From: Lepus europaeus
Taxonomy: Eukaryota > Chordata > Mammalia > Lagomorpha > Leporidae
NCBI RefSeq assembly: GCF_033115175.1
Contig: NC_084827.1
Coordinates: 62,495,201 to 62,559,200 of the forward strand
Direction: 5' to 3'
DNA length: 64,000 nucleotides
The notes under the pieces were generated by a model. That model saw only the letters and a list, made by a program, of their open reading frames with translations. It did no database searches and was not told where the DNA came from. Position numbers and translations under genes: made by a program. Below are positions 21,237 through 30,732 of this stretch, piece by piece. Position 1 is the first letter of the stretch, and each line of letters opens with the position of its first letter.

Positions 21237-21660
21237 TGTGGTGGAATGAGAAGGCCATGCCAAGATGGCCGCAGACAAGCCAGCGTCAGTTACTCAGGAA
21301 TGGCTTTGAAACCCACATGGCAACGGAGCCTGCCTGGCAACAGGCTGTGATTGGATGGCTTTGAAACCCACATGGCAACGGAGCCTGCCTGGCAACAGGC
21401 TGTGATTGGATGGTTTTGGAAACTGCCTGGCAACAGGCTGTAATTGGTTGGGGCATAGACCGCCCCTTGACGGATTGGCTGGTCTTGGCTATATAAGCTG
21501 TGTACTAACCGAAGTAAATGAGTCTGTGGGCTGCTTGCCTCAAGCCCGCTTTGACCCGACTCCCGGGGTCTGTGTGGTGACTCCGCGCCTCTTGCTCCCA
21601 CCACGCTCCTCCTCTCAGAAACGAATCCACTGCAACATTGTTGAGAAATCAACTGCAACA
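21237..21660 (+). mobile_element. Solo LTR of an endogenous retrovirus
   Basis: A 424-bp element starting TGTGGTGGAATGAG and ending CTGCAACA, flanked by the exact 6-bp duplication GTGGAG (21231-21236 and 21661-21666) inside a SINE. U3-like part: CCAAGATGGCCGC (YY1-like) at 21269, a 55-bp direct repeat, three ATTGG (inverted CCAAT) boxes and a TATA box TATATAAG at 21490. AGTAAA at 21513 could be the polyadenylation signal, though very close to the expected start. No gag, pol or env is present, so two LTRs recombined. A 6-bp duplication favours a class II (ERVK/beta-like) origin; the family is not named. Confidence 0.88.
21301..21447 (+). repeat. 55-bp direct repeat in the LTR U3
   Basis: 21301-21355 and 21356-21410 are identical. 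A shortened third unit (21411-21447) lacks about 19 bp and has several changes. Each full unit contains CATGGCAACG and CTGGCAACAGG (GGCAAC cores, RFX-like half sites) and ends with ATTGG. This layout is typical of retroviral enhancer repeats. Confidence 0.9.
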
Positions 21661-21852
21661 GTGGAGGATGACCCCAGTGCTTGGGCCCTGCACCCGCATG
21701 GGAGACCAGGAAGAGGCACCTGGCTTCTGGCTTCGGATCAGCGAGATGCGCCGGCTGCAACGGCCATTTGGGGAGTGAACCAACCTTTCTCTCTGTCTCT
21801 CTCTCTCTCACTGTCTATAACTCTACCTAGCCAAAAAAAAAAAAAAAAAAAA
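21661..21852 (+). mobile_element. C-type SINE, right part
   Basis: Resumes with GTGGAGGATGACCCCAGTGC, then GGCCATTTGGGGAGTGAACC, the CT-rich stretch and an A22 tail at about 21832-21853. Confidence 0.93.
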
Positions 21853-21934
21853 ATTGTGAGCTTGTGTAGCCCACTCTAAGGTATTTTTATTTTTATTTTA
21901 GTAGCAACCATCTATGTATTAACTTGAAAGAACT

Positions 21935-22270
21935 AGGCCGGCGCCGTGGCTTAACAGGCTAATCCCCCGCCTTGCGGCACTGGCACACCGGGTTCTAGTC
22001 CCGGTTGGGGCGTCGGATTCTATCCCGGTTGCCCCTCTTCCAGGCCAGCTCTCTGCTATGGCCTGGGAGTGCAGTGGAGGATGGCCCAAGTGCTTGGGCC
22101 CTGCACCCCATGGGAGACCAGGAGAAGCACCTGGCTCCTGGCTTCGGATCAGCGAGATGCGCCGGCCGCAGCGGCCATTGGAGGGTGAACCAACGGCAAA
22201 GGAAGACCTTTCTCTCTGTCTCTCTCTCTCACTATCCACTCTGCTTGTCAAAAAACAAAAACAAAAAAAT
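21935..22270 (+). mobile_element. Young C-type SINE with TSD
   Basis: Head AGGCCGGCGCCGTGGCTTAA, GGTTCTAGTCCCGG, GGCCCTGCACCCCATGGGAG, CGCCGGCCGCAGCGGCCATT, tail with CAAAAACAAAAACAAAAAAA. TTGAAAGAACT flanks it exactly at 21924-21934 and 22271-22281. Confidence 0.95.
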
Positions 22271-22419
22271 TTGAAAGAACTGTCTTTATGGTGCTGAATC
22301 TTCCTAGGTAAGCACACATTTCTTTTGTTCAAGACTACTTTTAGGGGTTTCAGTAGAGTTCTTTGGTTTTTCACATCTTCTAATGTGCAAAAAAAAAAAC
22401 CTTTCTTTTTCTTTTTCTT

Positions 22420-22665
22420 TCTTTTTTTTTTTTATATATATATTGAAAGGCAGAGAGACAGACAGGCAGGCAGGCAGACAGATAGAAATCTCCCATTTGC
22501 TGGTTTACTCCCCAAATACCAGCAGCATATAGAACTGAGTCAGGCTGAAACTAGGAGCCAGGAACCCAGTCTGGATCTTCACACAGGTAGCAGGGTATTA
22601 GAGCCACGTCTGCTGCTTCCCAGGGTGCACACTAGCAGGAAACTGGAATCAGAAGTGGAGCCTGG
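22420..22665 (-). mobile_element. Old C-type SINE, left part, split
   Basis: T-rich tail with TATATATATATTGAAAGGC, then a short (GACAGGCAG)-like run at 22455-22485, body TGGATCTTCACACAGGTAGC, TGCTTCCCAGGGTGCACACT. Interrupted by a young plus SINE. Confidence 0.82.
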
Positions 22666-22956
22666 GCTGGCGCCGTGGCTCACTAGGCTAATCCTCCGCC
22701 TAGCGGCTCTGGCACACCGGGTTCTAGTCCGGTCAGGGTGCTGGATTCTGTCCCGGTTGCCCCTCTTCCAGTCCAGCTCTCTGCTGTGGCCTGGGAAGGC
22801 AGTGGAGGATGGCCCAAGTTCTTGCGCCCTGCACCCCGTGGGAGACCAGGAGGAACACCTGGCTCCTGGCTTCCGATCAGTGTGGTGCACCGGCAGCAGC
22901 GCGCCGGCCGCAGCGGCCATTGGGTGGTGAACCAATGGAAAAGGAAGACCTTTCTT

Positions 22957-22987
<31 letters not shown>

Positions 22988-23022
22988 TCACTCTGCCTGT
23001 CAAAAAAAAAAAAAAAAAAAAA
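22666..23022 (+). mobile_element. Young C-type SINE nested in an old one
   Basis: Head GCTGGCGCCGTGGCTCACTA, GGTTCTAGTCCGG, CGCGCCGGCCGCAGCGGCCA, (CT)n at 22957-22982, A21 tail. Flanked by AAGTGGAGCCTGG (22653-22665) and AAGTGGAACCTGG (23023-23035). Confidence 0.95.
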
Positions 23023-23112
23023 AGTGGAACCTGGACTTGAACCCAGGCATGTCAACATAGGATGCAGGCATCCCAAGTGATGTCTCAACTGCTGTGCCAA
23101 ACGGTTGCCTCT
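23023..23112 (-). mobile_element. Old C-type SINE, right part
   Basis: GGACTTGAACCCAGGCATGT, GGATGCAGGCATCCCAAG and AACTGCTGTGCCAAACGGTT complete the head of the element at 22420. Confidence 0.8.
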
Positions 23113-23117
23113 CTTTG

Positions 23118-23165
23118 AAAAGTTTTTATTTATACATTTTTATTTTATCTGAAAGTCAGTAAGAG

Positions 23166-23223
<58 letters not shown>

Positions 23224-23476
23224 TTCCATCTGCTGGTTTACTCTCTAAATGCCTGCAATAGCCAGAGCTGGACCAGACAGAAACCAGGAGCCCAGAACTC
23301 CATCCAGGTCTCCCGAGCGGCTGGCAGGTGCTTGAACCATCATCTGCTGCCTCCCAGGATGCACATTAGCAAGAACGTGGGATCAGAAGCGGAGTAGGTG
23401 GTGCTCCAGTCGGGCACTTCCATATGGGATGCAGATGTCCCAAGCAATGATGTATGCTGATTTGCCAAGAGCCCAC
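23118..23476 (-). mobile_element. Old C-type SINE with TG/AG microsatellite
   Basis: Tail side TTTTTATTTATACATTTTTA, compound (GT)n at 23166-23190 and (AG)n at 23191-23219, body CTCCATCCAGGTCTCCCGAG and head GATTTGCCAAGAGCCCACC. Confidence 0.85.
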
Positions 23477-23950
23477 CCTGAGCCTGCCCTTCTTTTATAC
23501 TTCCTTTGCTGTCACAATTGAGGCCTTCTCTTCTGTTTCATCTTCTAACTGCTTTCTGCTTATTTATGGGAAAACCTTTGGTTTATATGTTAATTTGGGT
23601 GGGAACAGACTTGCTATTCTATACAGCCATGTGGGCTAGCCTCGGCTACTGCTCACTTGTGGCCTCTGTCAGCCGGTTTCCTGCCTCCATTTTGCCTTCT
23701 GGGAGTCTCCACCATAAGACTTGTCAGGAAACACCTTCAAGCCACCTCTGTCTTCAGTTTGAGCAAAGGATGGGAGACCTGGCACCTCCACACTTGACTT
23801 CTAGCAAAACGAGGCCCATCAAGTGACACAGGCACAAAACAAACACCTGACACCAGACGTGTAAAAAGACAAGTGGCAAGACAAGGGTTTGGCCTAGGAG
23901 TTAAGTCACTGGTAGAGTTGTTCATCTCCTACATCAGAGTGCCTGGGTTG
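23477..23950. other. AT-rich unassigned DNA with a SINE head trace
   Basis: 23490-23640 is AT-rich and could be a worn LINE piece, but I cannot confirm this. 23885-23950 (GGTTTGGCCTAGGAGTTAAG, ATCAGAGTGCCTGGGTTGG) looks like the head of an old plus SINE. Confidence 0.4.
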
Positions 23951-24260
23951 GAATTTATTTATTTAAAAGACAGAGTTTCAGAGAGAGAGAGAGAGAGAGA
24001 GAGAGAAGCAGAGACACAGAGAGGGCTCTTCCATATGCTGCTTCACTCCTCAAATGGCCACAAGCCAGGAGCCCAGAACCCTATTTGGTCTCCCACATGG
24101 ACAGCAGGGCCAAAGTACTAGGGCCACCATCCGCTGCTTCCCAGGTGCCTTAGCAGGAAACTGAATGGGAAGTGGAGTAGCTTGGACTCAAACCAGTGCT
24201 CTGATATGGGATGCCAGCATCATAAGCCATGCTTAATTCATGGCACCACAACACCAGCCC
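23951..24260 (-). mobile_element. C-type SINE
   Basis: Tail ATTTATTTATTTAAAAGACA, GA tract at 23977-24006, GTCTCCCACATGGACAGCAG, ATATGGGATGCCAGCATCAT, head CCACAACACCAGCCCC. Confidence 0.88.
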
Positions 24261-25066
24261 CAAAATGCGCTGTTAATCATGTCCTCAAGTGACTTCTGCT
24301 GGAGACAAGGAGAGGAGTGGATGGGATCCAAGGCTGAAGATGTCTTAGAAACTGCCTGGCTCCCACACTGCCTCTCTGTGGCTTACAGAGACCTCCTAAG
24401 AGGGGTAAGGGACATGGAATGATGCTTGATGGACCCCGAAGGGCAGGGAGGGGCCGGTGCACTCTCTCACCAGTTTCATCACATGCTAACCACATGTCTG
24501 CAATCAGTCTTTCTAAATGTCTTGCAAGAATGTCTTTCATGATGATGGGGCTGGTGAGGACTATTGATGTTTCTTGGGCTTGTTCTTGGCCAGGAGATGA
24601 TGCTGTCTCTTTCTGTTTGGTTATGAAACCCATGTGTCTCTTGTGACAAGTCCTGGCCCTGATGGGAAAGAAAGAACTTCCCTGCCACGCAACCACTTGA
24701 TCTCTGAGCTTGGCTGACTCTGCTGCCTCCTCTCCACCTCCCTTCCCTCCCTTCCTGCGCCCTTCCTAGCACCACTGCATCGGGGCCCCATGGTTCCTCC
24801 CTCCCCAGCCCCTTCCTGTTCCAATCTTTCCTCAAAATCTTGTCACCCCGTGCTGATCTTGGGTGTGTCACCCCAGCCAGGGGATGAATGGTTATAGGAT
24901 GGACCAAGATGGTGCCTCATTTATCTTTTATTTCTGAAGGGAATGGTGCATAGGAGGAGCTCACCAGGGAGGAATGAAGGCAGGCACGCATGCACATACC
25001 AATGAAGCAGTTGGCCCAAGAGCTGTGCTCTCCAGGGCACCCCAGCTTCTATGGGAAGAGGTTCTT
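24261..25066. other. Non-repeat DNA
   Basis: No exon recognised. A CT-rich stretch lies at 24715-24775. It ends with the left copy of the next SINE's duplication (AAGAGGTTCTT, 25056-25066). Confidence 0.45.
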
Positions 25067-25369
25067 TTTATTTATTTATTTTTTAAAAAAGATTTACTTA
25101 TTTATTTATTTGAGAGGCAGACTTGCAGAGAGAGGGAGAGATAGAGAGAGAGAGAGAGAGAGGTCTGCCATCTGCTGGTTCACTCCCCAAATGGCCACAA
25201 CAGCCAGAGTTGGGCCAATCGCCAGGAGCTTCTTCTGGGTCTCCCACATGGGTGCAGGGACCCAAGTACTTGGGTCATCCTCCACTACTTTCCCAGGTGC
25301 ATTAGCAGGGGGCTGGATCAGAAACGGAGCAGTTGGAGAGGCTTAACCTATTACACCCCAGCACTGGCA
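25067..25369 (-). mobile_element. C-type SINE with TSD, head shortened
   Basis: Tail TTTATTTATTTATTTTTTAA, GA tract at 25129-25162, body at 25175-25320. The B-box block between GAGCAGTTGG and CTTAACC is missing. AAGAGGTTCTT flanks it at 25056-25066 and 25370-25380. Confidence 0.92.
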
Positions 25370-25989
25370 AAGAGGTTCTTAACATCATTCAACTGTACAC
25401 AGTCCCTGGTGGGCATCTCTGAGCCGCTTGGCTCTACAAGTTGTCTGGGACAGGGTAAATGATCTGGGGTAAATCCTCCCTTTGTGCACCTGTCCCTCTG
25501 GCCGAGCACCCTCAGGCTTCTTACTCTTAAGCAGAAGTTCATTCTTGGGAAAAGACCTGGGGAGGAGTATTCTTATAGAAAGGGTCTGTGTTAACCCTCC
25601 CCTAGGGTATATTTGCACTGTAACAGCAGACTTGGTCTTAAGGCACAGATGTGACTCCAGAGCCTGTGAGTGGGATGCTGGGGGTAGAGTTGGCAGGGGT
25701 GGGTGGTGGTGGCAGTTGGGGTGGTGGTGGTATGGGGTGGTGGTGGTAGGGGCTAAGGGCCCTATCACAAGCCTTGAGAAAACCTCAGATTACAATCTAC
25801 TTTGGAGACTGGTCTTTATTTGTTAGACTGATGCCCTCACCATCGCTCCTCTCTGGACACTACCTGGCTTGTTACTGTCTGCAGTGCAGGTGGGACCTGG
25901 GCTCCCAGCCCATTCTTCCCTTAGCACAAAACATTTTGTATCCTTCAGTTCTGGCCAGATTTGTGTGTGTATGTTTCTCTATTTTTTTT
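25370..25989. other. Non-repeat DNA with GGT-rich run
   Basis: 25690-25755 is rich in GGTGGT with several GGGG runs, so it could form G-rich secondary structure on the plus strand. No gene recognised. Confidence 0.45.
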
Positions 25990-26347
25990 TTAAGATTTAT
26001 TTATTTACTCAAAAGTCAGTTACACAGAGAGAGGAGAGGCAGAGAGAGAGAGAGAGACAGAGAGAGAGAGAGGGAAAGAGAGAGAGGTCTTCCATCCATC
26101 CGCTGGTTCACTCCCTAGATGGCTGCAACAGCTGGAGCTGCACCGATCTGAAGCCAGGAGCCAGGAGCTTCTTCCAGGTCTCCCACACGAGTGCAGGGGC
26201 CCAAGGACTTGGGCCATCTTCTACTGCTTTCCCAGGCCATAGCAGAGAGCTGGATTGGAAGAGGAGCAGCTGGGACTAGAACCAGTACCCATATGGGATG
26301 CTGGTGCTTCAGGCCAGGGCTTTAACCCGCTGTGCCAGTGCTGGCCC
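25990..26347 (-). mobile_element. C-type SINE
   Basis: Tail TTTAAGATTTATTTATTTAC, GA-rich stretch at 26040-26087, body at 26100-26240, reverse B box GACTAGAACC at 26273 and head GTGCCAGTGCTGGCCCC. Confidence 0.92.
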
Positions 26348-26351
26348 CTCT

Positions 26352-26646
26352 CTTTCTATTTTTAAGTTCATTTATTTATTTGAAGGGCAGGGTGACAGAG
26401 AGGGAAAGAGACAGATTGATAGACAGATATCAGCTGATTTACCTCCAAATGCCTTCACTAGCTTAGGCTGAGCCAAACCACAGCCAGGAGCTGGGAACTC
26501 CATCCTGGTCTCCCCAGGTGGTTGCTAGGGCCCAAGTATTTGGGCCGTTGTTTGCTGCCTCCCAGGTGCATTAGCAGGAAACTTGATTGGAAGCTGAGGC
26601 AGGACTTGGTCCCAGGCTGAATCTGCTGGGCCACAGCCCTGCTCTG
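26352..26646 (-). mobile_element. Old C-type SINE
   Basis: Tail TATTTTTAAGTTCATTTATT, GAAGGGCAGGGTGACAGAGA, CTCCATCCTGGTCTCCCCAG, GGTGCATTAGCAGGAAACTT and head GGGCCACAGCCCTGCTCT. Confidence 0.82.
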
Positions 26647-26954
26647 GCATCTCTTGATGACATGTAGGGTTGGGTTTGGGCCTCTCTCTTCTTTGCAGTG
26701 CACAGAAAGCACCAGCAGTGAGGCAGAAATCGAACACTCAGCACAGAGTGAATGTGCTGGCCAGTGGATCTGGGCCTTCCCAGCCTCGGGAGCTGTAAGC
26801 AAGGCATTTGTGTTGTTTATAAATGACCGCCTACGATGCGTCGTCCCGGCAGCTGGGACAGACTCAGACACAGGCCTTGTGGCCAAGCCACTGTAACAGC
26901 CTCTGTCTTAGCCTTCCCTGGGCCTCTAGTTAGCTTTGAGTACATTTTCTTTTT
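26647..26954. other. Unassigned DNA with an old-repeat trace
   Basis: CTTCCCAGCCTCGGGAGCTG then TTGTGTTGTTTATAAATGAC recalls, in opposite orientation, the repeat family seen at 14245. Nothing else recognised. Confidence 0.35.
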
Positions 26955-26972
26955 GTTTAAAGATTTATTTAT
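26955..26972 (-). mobile_element. Tail piece of the 27305 SINE
   Basis: GTTTAAAGATTTATTTAT is the tail of an older minus SINE, cut off from its body by the young plus insertion that follows. Confidence 0.7.
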
Positions 26973-27304
26973 GGCCGGCGTCGCGGCTCAATAGGCTAAT
27001 CCTCCGCCTTGCGGCGCCAGCAAGGTTCTAGTCCAGGTCGGGGCACCGGATTCTGTCCCAGTTGCCCTTCTTCCAGGCCAGCTCTCTGCTGTAGCCCGGG
27101 AGTGCAGTGGAGGATGACCCAAGTCCTTGGGCCCTGCACCCCATGGGAGACCAGGATAAGCACCTGGCTCCTGCCTTGGGATCAGTGCGATGCGCTGGTC
27201 GCAGCGCGCCAGCCGCAGCGGCCATTGGAGGGTGAACCAATGGCAAAGGAAGACCTTTCTCTCTGTCTTTCTCTCACTGTCCACTCTGCCTGTAAAAAAA
27301 AAAA
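26973..27304 (+). mobile_element. Young C-type SINE nested in a SINE tail
   Basis: Head GGCCGGCGTCGCGGCTCAAT, GGTTCTAGTCCAGG, TAGCCCGGGAGTGCAGTGGA, GCGCGCCAGCCGCAGCGGCC, A-rich tail. AAAGATTTATTTAT occurs on both sides as the target-site duplication. Confidence 0.94.
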
Positions 27305-27602
27305 AAAGATTTATTTATTTATTTGAAAGAAAGAGTTACAGAGAGAAAGATCTTTCATCCATTGGTTCACTTTCTTTTCTTTTTTTCATTGGTTCACTTT
27401 CCAAATTAGTGCAATGGCTGGGGCTGAGCCAGGAGCCTGGAATTTCATCCAGGTCTCCCATGTGATTGTCAGGGTCCCAAGTACTTAGGTCCTCTTCTGC
27501 TGCTTTCCCAGATGCTTCATCAAGGAGCTGGATGTGAAGCAGAACACCAGTCCTTGAACCAGTGCTGGTGGCTTAACTTTCTGGGTCATAACACTGGCCT
27601 CC
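27305..27602 (-). mobile_element. C-type SINE, body of the split host
   Basis: AAAGATTTATTTATTTATTT, then GAAAGAAAGAGTTACAGAG, a partial duplication of the TTGGTTCACTTTC segment (27364 and 27390), AATTTCATCCAGGTCTCCCA and head CATAACACTGGCCTCC. Confidence 0.88.
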
Positions 27603-28197
27603 TGGTTAGCTCTTGTCAAGCTTACCCTTGCTATCCAATTACCACCTTGCCAGGAGAGACCCCAAACCAGCCTATGTAGAGCAGCCACAGGGAGAGCAGA
27701 CAGCAAGGAACAGAGGTTCCCCCAGTCAACAATCAGCAGGGGCGGCCACCTGGGCATGTGGGGTGCCCCAGTCATCAGACTATCCGAGCCCCACCCTTGT
27801 AGCCTTCCAGCTGAGGGCCCTGGCGCTATGAGCAGAGCCACTCCGTCCCTGTTATGCCTTGTCCCTAATCTTGACCCACAGAAGGCAGCAGCGTTGTTAG
27901 TGGTGGTTTCATCTCATTGAATTTGTTCTTAAATCCTTGTAACTGGAGCTCGGTGAATGAATGGGCAAGCTGCTTCTCGTTGAGCCTGGATTTTCTCATC
28001 ATTCCAGCCCATTCTACAGAGTGAAGGAAGAACTGGAATACAACCACCACCTCCTCTGGGTCCTCCTTCGTGTCAGTGTCACCTCAGTGCCCCCAGGGGG
28101 ACTTCTCTGCACCTGCTCCTCACCTTGCTCCCTCAACTCTCCACTCATGGGCTCTCTCAGCACCTGATTTTTTTTTTCTTTATCCAGTGTGTGATTA
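27603..28197. other. Non-repeat DNA
   Basis: No exon or repeat recognised. A T10 run at 28168 precedes the DNA transposon. Confidence 0.4.
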
Positions 28198-28674
28198 CAG
28201 TCATGCGCCACTTTAGGGCTGGAACACATTTGGAGAGATGCATTGTGAGGCCATGCCATCGCTGTGAGGATCTTGCCAAGTGACTCACACACACCTCGGT
28301 GGCATAGGCCACTCACTACATGTGGCCACTTGAGGTGGTCAGGAATCCAGGTAAACGTGAGATGGATAAAAGGCTGCTTCCATACTGGTCTACCAGGAGC
28401 TTCCTTCTAAGTAGGAGTCTGCTCTAAAATAATAATAGAAAGCACAGTCCAGTAAAACCAGTAACACAATCATTTAGTGCCAAGTCCCACGTGCTATAGT
28501 TTTATGGCACTGGCAATAAGTAGCTTCCTTCACACCAGCATCACCCCCAGCTCCTGGGTAATGTGTTGCACTCTGCTGTTGCAATGAAGAGGGATTTTTC
28601 AACTTTGTCACAATTTTAAGGGACCACCATCGTAAATGTAACCAAAGCATTGTTTTTGGGGTGCATGGCTGCTT
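28198..28674 (+). mobile_element. Tigger-like (TcMar) non-autonomous DNA transposon
   Basis: Left end CAGTCATGCGCCACTTTAGG directly after TA (28196). Right end GGTGCATGGCTG near 28671 is the imperfect inverted complement. Internal wording (GATGCATTGTGAGGC, ACACACCTCGGTGGCATAG, TCACACCAGCATCACCCCC, GGGACCACCATCGTAAATG) matches a common mammalian Tigger-type element with most of its middle missing. No transposase frame remains. Confidence 0.7.
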
Positions 28675-28744
28675 ATGCTGGAGTATGGGGTTATTTGGGA
28701 AACGTTGCTATAGGAGCAGTGTTGCCTGGCACATGGAAACTGTG

Positions 28745-28860
28745 ACGGAAAGAACTTGGACTTGCCCAGGGTCACATAGGGAGTTGTAGATCTGGGATGT
28801 GTGCCTGCTTTCCCGGTGCTCCATCCAGGGCTTCCTCTGCCACACCGCATGCCCCTACTT
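28745..28860 (-). mobile_element. MIR/LINE2-type relic
   Basis: ACTTGCCCAGGGTCACATAG, GGAGTTGTAGATCTGGGATG, GTGCCTGCTTTCCCGGTGCT follow the minus-strand MIR core order (CTTGCCCAAGGTCACACAG...). Confidence 0.55.
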
Positions 28861-28878
28861 CAACACAGCTCTTGGATT

Positions 28879-28897
28879 TGTGTGTGTGTGTGTGTGT
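28879..28897 (+). repeat. (TG)n microsatellite
   Basis: A pure TG run of 19 bp following the MIR-type relic. Confidence 0.85.
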
Positions 28898-29160
28898 CCA
28901 AACTTCTGTGTTTCTGGAGTAAGGCACAGCGTCTCCAGAACTCCCCCAAACCAAAACCATCCTGCCGTCTTCTCCACCACCACCGTCCTGCCAAAATAAG
29001 CCGGGATGGGTTATATGAGTGCCTGGATTCCAGCAGGCGGGGGGCTGGCCTGAGAAGAAAAACAGCCCCCAAATGTCGATTTGTTTAAACTCTTCCACCA
29101 ACTTCACAACACAAGGAAACCAACCGAGACGAGGTGGTAAGAAGCGATCAGTCGCCGGTG

Positions 29161-29222
29161 CAAATCCATGCCCGCTACAAGAGCTGATTCCCAAATCCTT
29201 GCCCACTACAAGAGCTGATTCC
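29161..29222 (+). repeat. 31-bp tandem repeat, two units
   Basis: 29161-29191 and 29192-29222 match at 29 of 31 positions (CAAATCC[A/T]TGCCC[G/A]CTACAAG...). Confidence 0.88.
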
Positions 29223-29345
29223 CTGTGTTCCACGCGGCAGATATGAATAGGGTCATTAAAATATGGCCAGCGAGGGGAGGGAGAGTTTACTTTTTCTGTC
29301 TCCTTCGAGTCTGTGTCCTGAAAGCTCAGCAGGAATTTAAACAAA
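29223..29345. promoter_or_regulatory. Possible conserved non-coding block
   Basis: AT-rich, non-repeat stretch with ATTAAAATATGG and GGAATTTAAACAAATAGC in otherwise GC-moderate DNA. It is suggested only by composition and lack of repeats. Confidence 0.3.
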
Positions 29346-29714
29346 TAGCAGGGAGGAACGGTGACTGATCAGATTGGAGGCAAAAGCCCCTCTCACCCTT
29401 CTCTTCCTTCTAGTACACTCACCGCCTTCTGCATGTTTTGCTTTTTCAAAGGTTTTTTTTTTTTTTTTTTGTAAGGTTTCACTTTTTAAGAATGCTGCCA
29501 CTTTTGAATTTCTTTTTCCCGTCTGGACAGCCCACTTGAGGAAAACAAAATTAGCATCAAATTGTTCTCATATTTTTCCACCTTTTTTTTTTCTCTCTAG
29601 GTCAAGAAGACATGGCTGTTTCTCCCATAAAGGAATGTCAGGAGAAGGGACAGAAGGAGGGTAAAAAGGAATCCGGTCTTACTGCCTCCGTTTTGAGTAA
29701 AAAGTAAAATACAG

Positions 29715-30146
29715 GGCCGGTGCTGTGGCGTAGTGGGCTAAACCTCTCTGCTGCAGCACCGGCATCCCATATGGGCGCTAGTTCGTGTCCTGTTCCTCTT
29801 CTGATCCTGCCTCCCTCGGGTCGCAAGCTTCCGCCCCGGAGTCCGTGCACGCGGGGCACGGCGACCTGGGCAGCTGCCAACGGAGGGAAGCGGGCGCGGG
29901 TAGCGCCGAGATGGAAAACAGAGCGATTCCCGCAGTGGAAGATGGCCCAAGTGCTTGGGCCCCCCGCAGCCATGTGGGTGATCCAGAAGAAGCTCCTGGC
30001 TCCTGGCTTCCGATAGGCTCAGCTTTGGCTGTTGTAGCCATTTGGGGAGTGAACCAGCAGATGGAAGTTTTTTCTCTCAGTCTCTCCCTCTCTCTGTCTA
30101 TAACTCTACCTCTCAAATTAAAACAAACAAACAAACAAAAAAACCC
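29715..30146 (+). mobile_element. C-type SINE carrying a foreign 128-bp segment
   Basis: Head GGCCGGTGCTGTGGCGTAGT, CCCATATGGGCGCTAGTTCG and CTTCTGATCC, then 128 bp that is not SINE, then AGTGGAAGATGGCCCAAGTG and the usual 3' half with a CAAACAAACAAACAAAAAAA tail. The missing SINE part is about 26 bp (from AGCTCTCTG to GGGAAAGC in related copies). Target-site duplication AGTAAAATACAG / AGTAAAATATAG at 29703-29714 and 30147-30158. Confidence 0.94.
29806..29933 (+). repeat. 128-bp perfect duplicate, copy inside SINE
   Basis: Identical base for base to 31168-31295, same orientation, offset 1,362 bp. GC- and CpG-rich, unlike its surroundings. CC at the left junction and GC at the right junction are shared by the SINE and the source, so each breakpoint has about 2 bp of microhomology. 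Confidence 0.97.
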
Positions 30147-30217
30147 AGTAAAATATAGAGTTAAAGGAAGGTGGAAGTATCCAGAGAAAGTTATGAACAA
30201 AAGGGATCTCATGGGCA

Positions 30218-30298
30218 TGGGTACTTGCTGTCATTTGGGGAGTGAGCCAGCAGATGGAGAATCTCTATCTCTCTGTAACTCTGCTTTTCAGATAAAAA
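30218..30298 (+). mobile_element. C-type SINE 3' fragment
   Basis: TGTCATTTGGGGAGTGAGCC, AGCAGATGGAGAATCTCTAT and CTGCTTTTCAGATAAAAAA only; 5' two thirds missing. Confidence 0.8.
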
Positions 30299-30577
30299 AG
30301 ATTTATTTGTTTATTTCAAAGTCAGAGGGAGAGAGAGAGAGGTCTTCCATCCACCGGTTCACTCCCCAGATGGCTGCAATGGCCAGAGCTGGGCTAGGCG
30401 TAAGCCAAGAGCCAGGAATTCCATCTAGGTCTCCCATGTAGGTGCAGGGGCCCGGGGACTTGGGCCATCTTCCACTGCTTTCCCAGGTGCATTAGCAGAG
30501 TGCTGGATGGGAAGTGGAGCAGCTGGTCTGGAAAGGAGGCAGAGGCTTTACCCCATAAGCCACAAAGTGTGCCGACT
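30299..30577 (-). mobile_element. C-type SINE, last before the SINE-free stretch
   Basis: Tail AAGATTTATTTGTTTATTTC, body at 30355-30510, no B-box block, head ATAAGCCACAAAGTGTGCCG. Right of it no SINE is seen until 39218. Confidence 0.88.
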
Positions 30578-30724
30578 TCCTTTGCCTTTCTCAGAACAAG
30601 GAGTTGCTGTGGGACCCCTAAGACTCCTGGAGGGTTGTAGCTCGCTGCTCTGACCTCGGGCAGAACTCAGTCTTCCTACCTGAAGAAGGGGGCGAGGGCG
30701 CACACACTTTGGGAGCCGCGAAGG

Positions 30725-30732
30725 TGACGTCA
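30725..30732. promoter_or_regulatory. Full CRE palindrome TGACGTCA
   Basis: Perfect 8-bp CREB/ATF consensus about 350 bp upstream of CpG island 1, in non-repeat DNA. A CpG inside an 8-mer palindrome is uncommon outside promoters, but function is an inference. Confidence 0.5.

Noticed and set aside
22325..22930. 201-codon frame across SINEs
   Set aside because: Reads through two SINEs and a poly-T run; similar frames recur at every SINE in the window.
29785..30441. 218-codon frame sharing a peptide with one at 30877-31641
   Set aside because: The shared peptide is only the translation of the 128-bp duplicated DNA, not evidence of a protein family.
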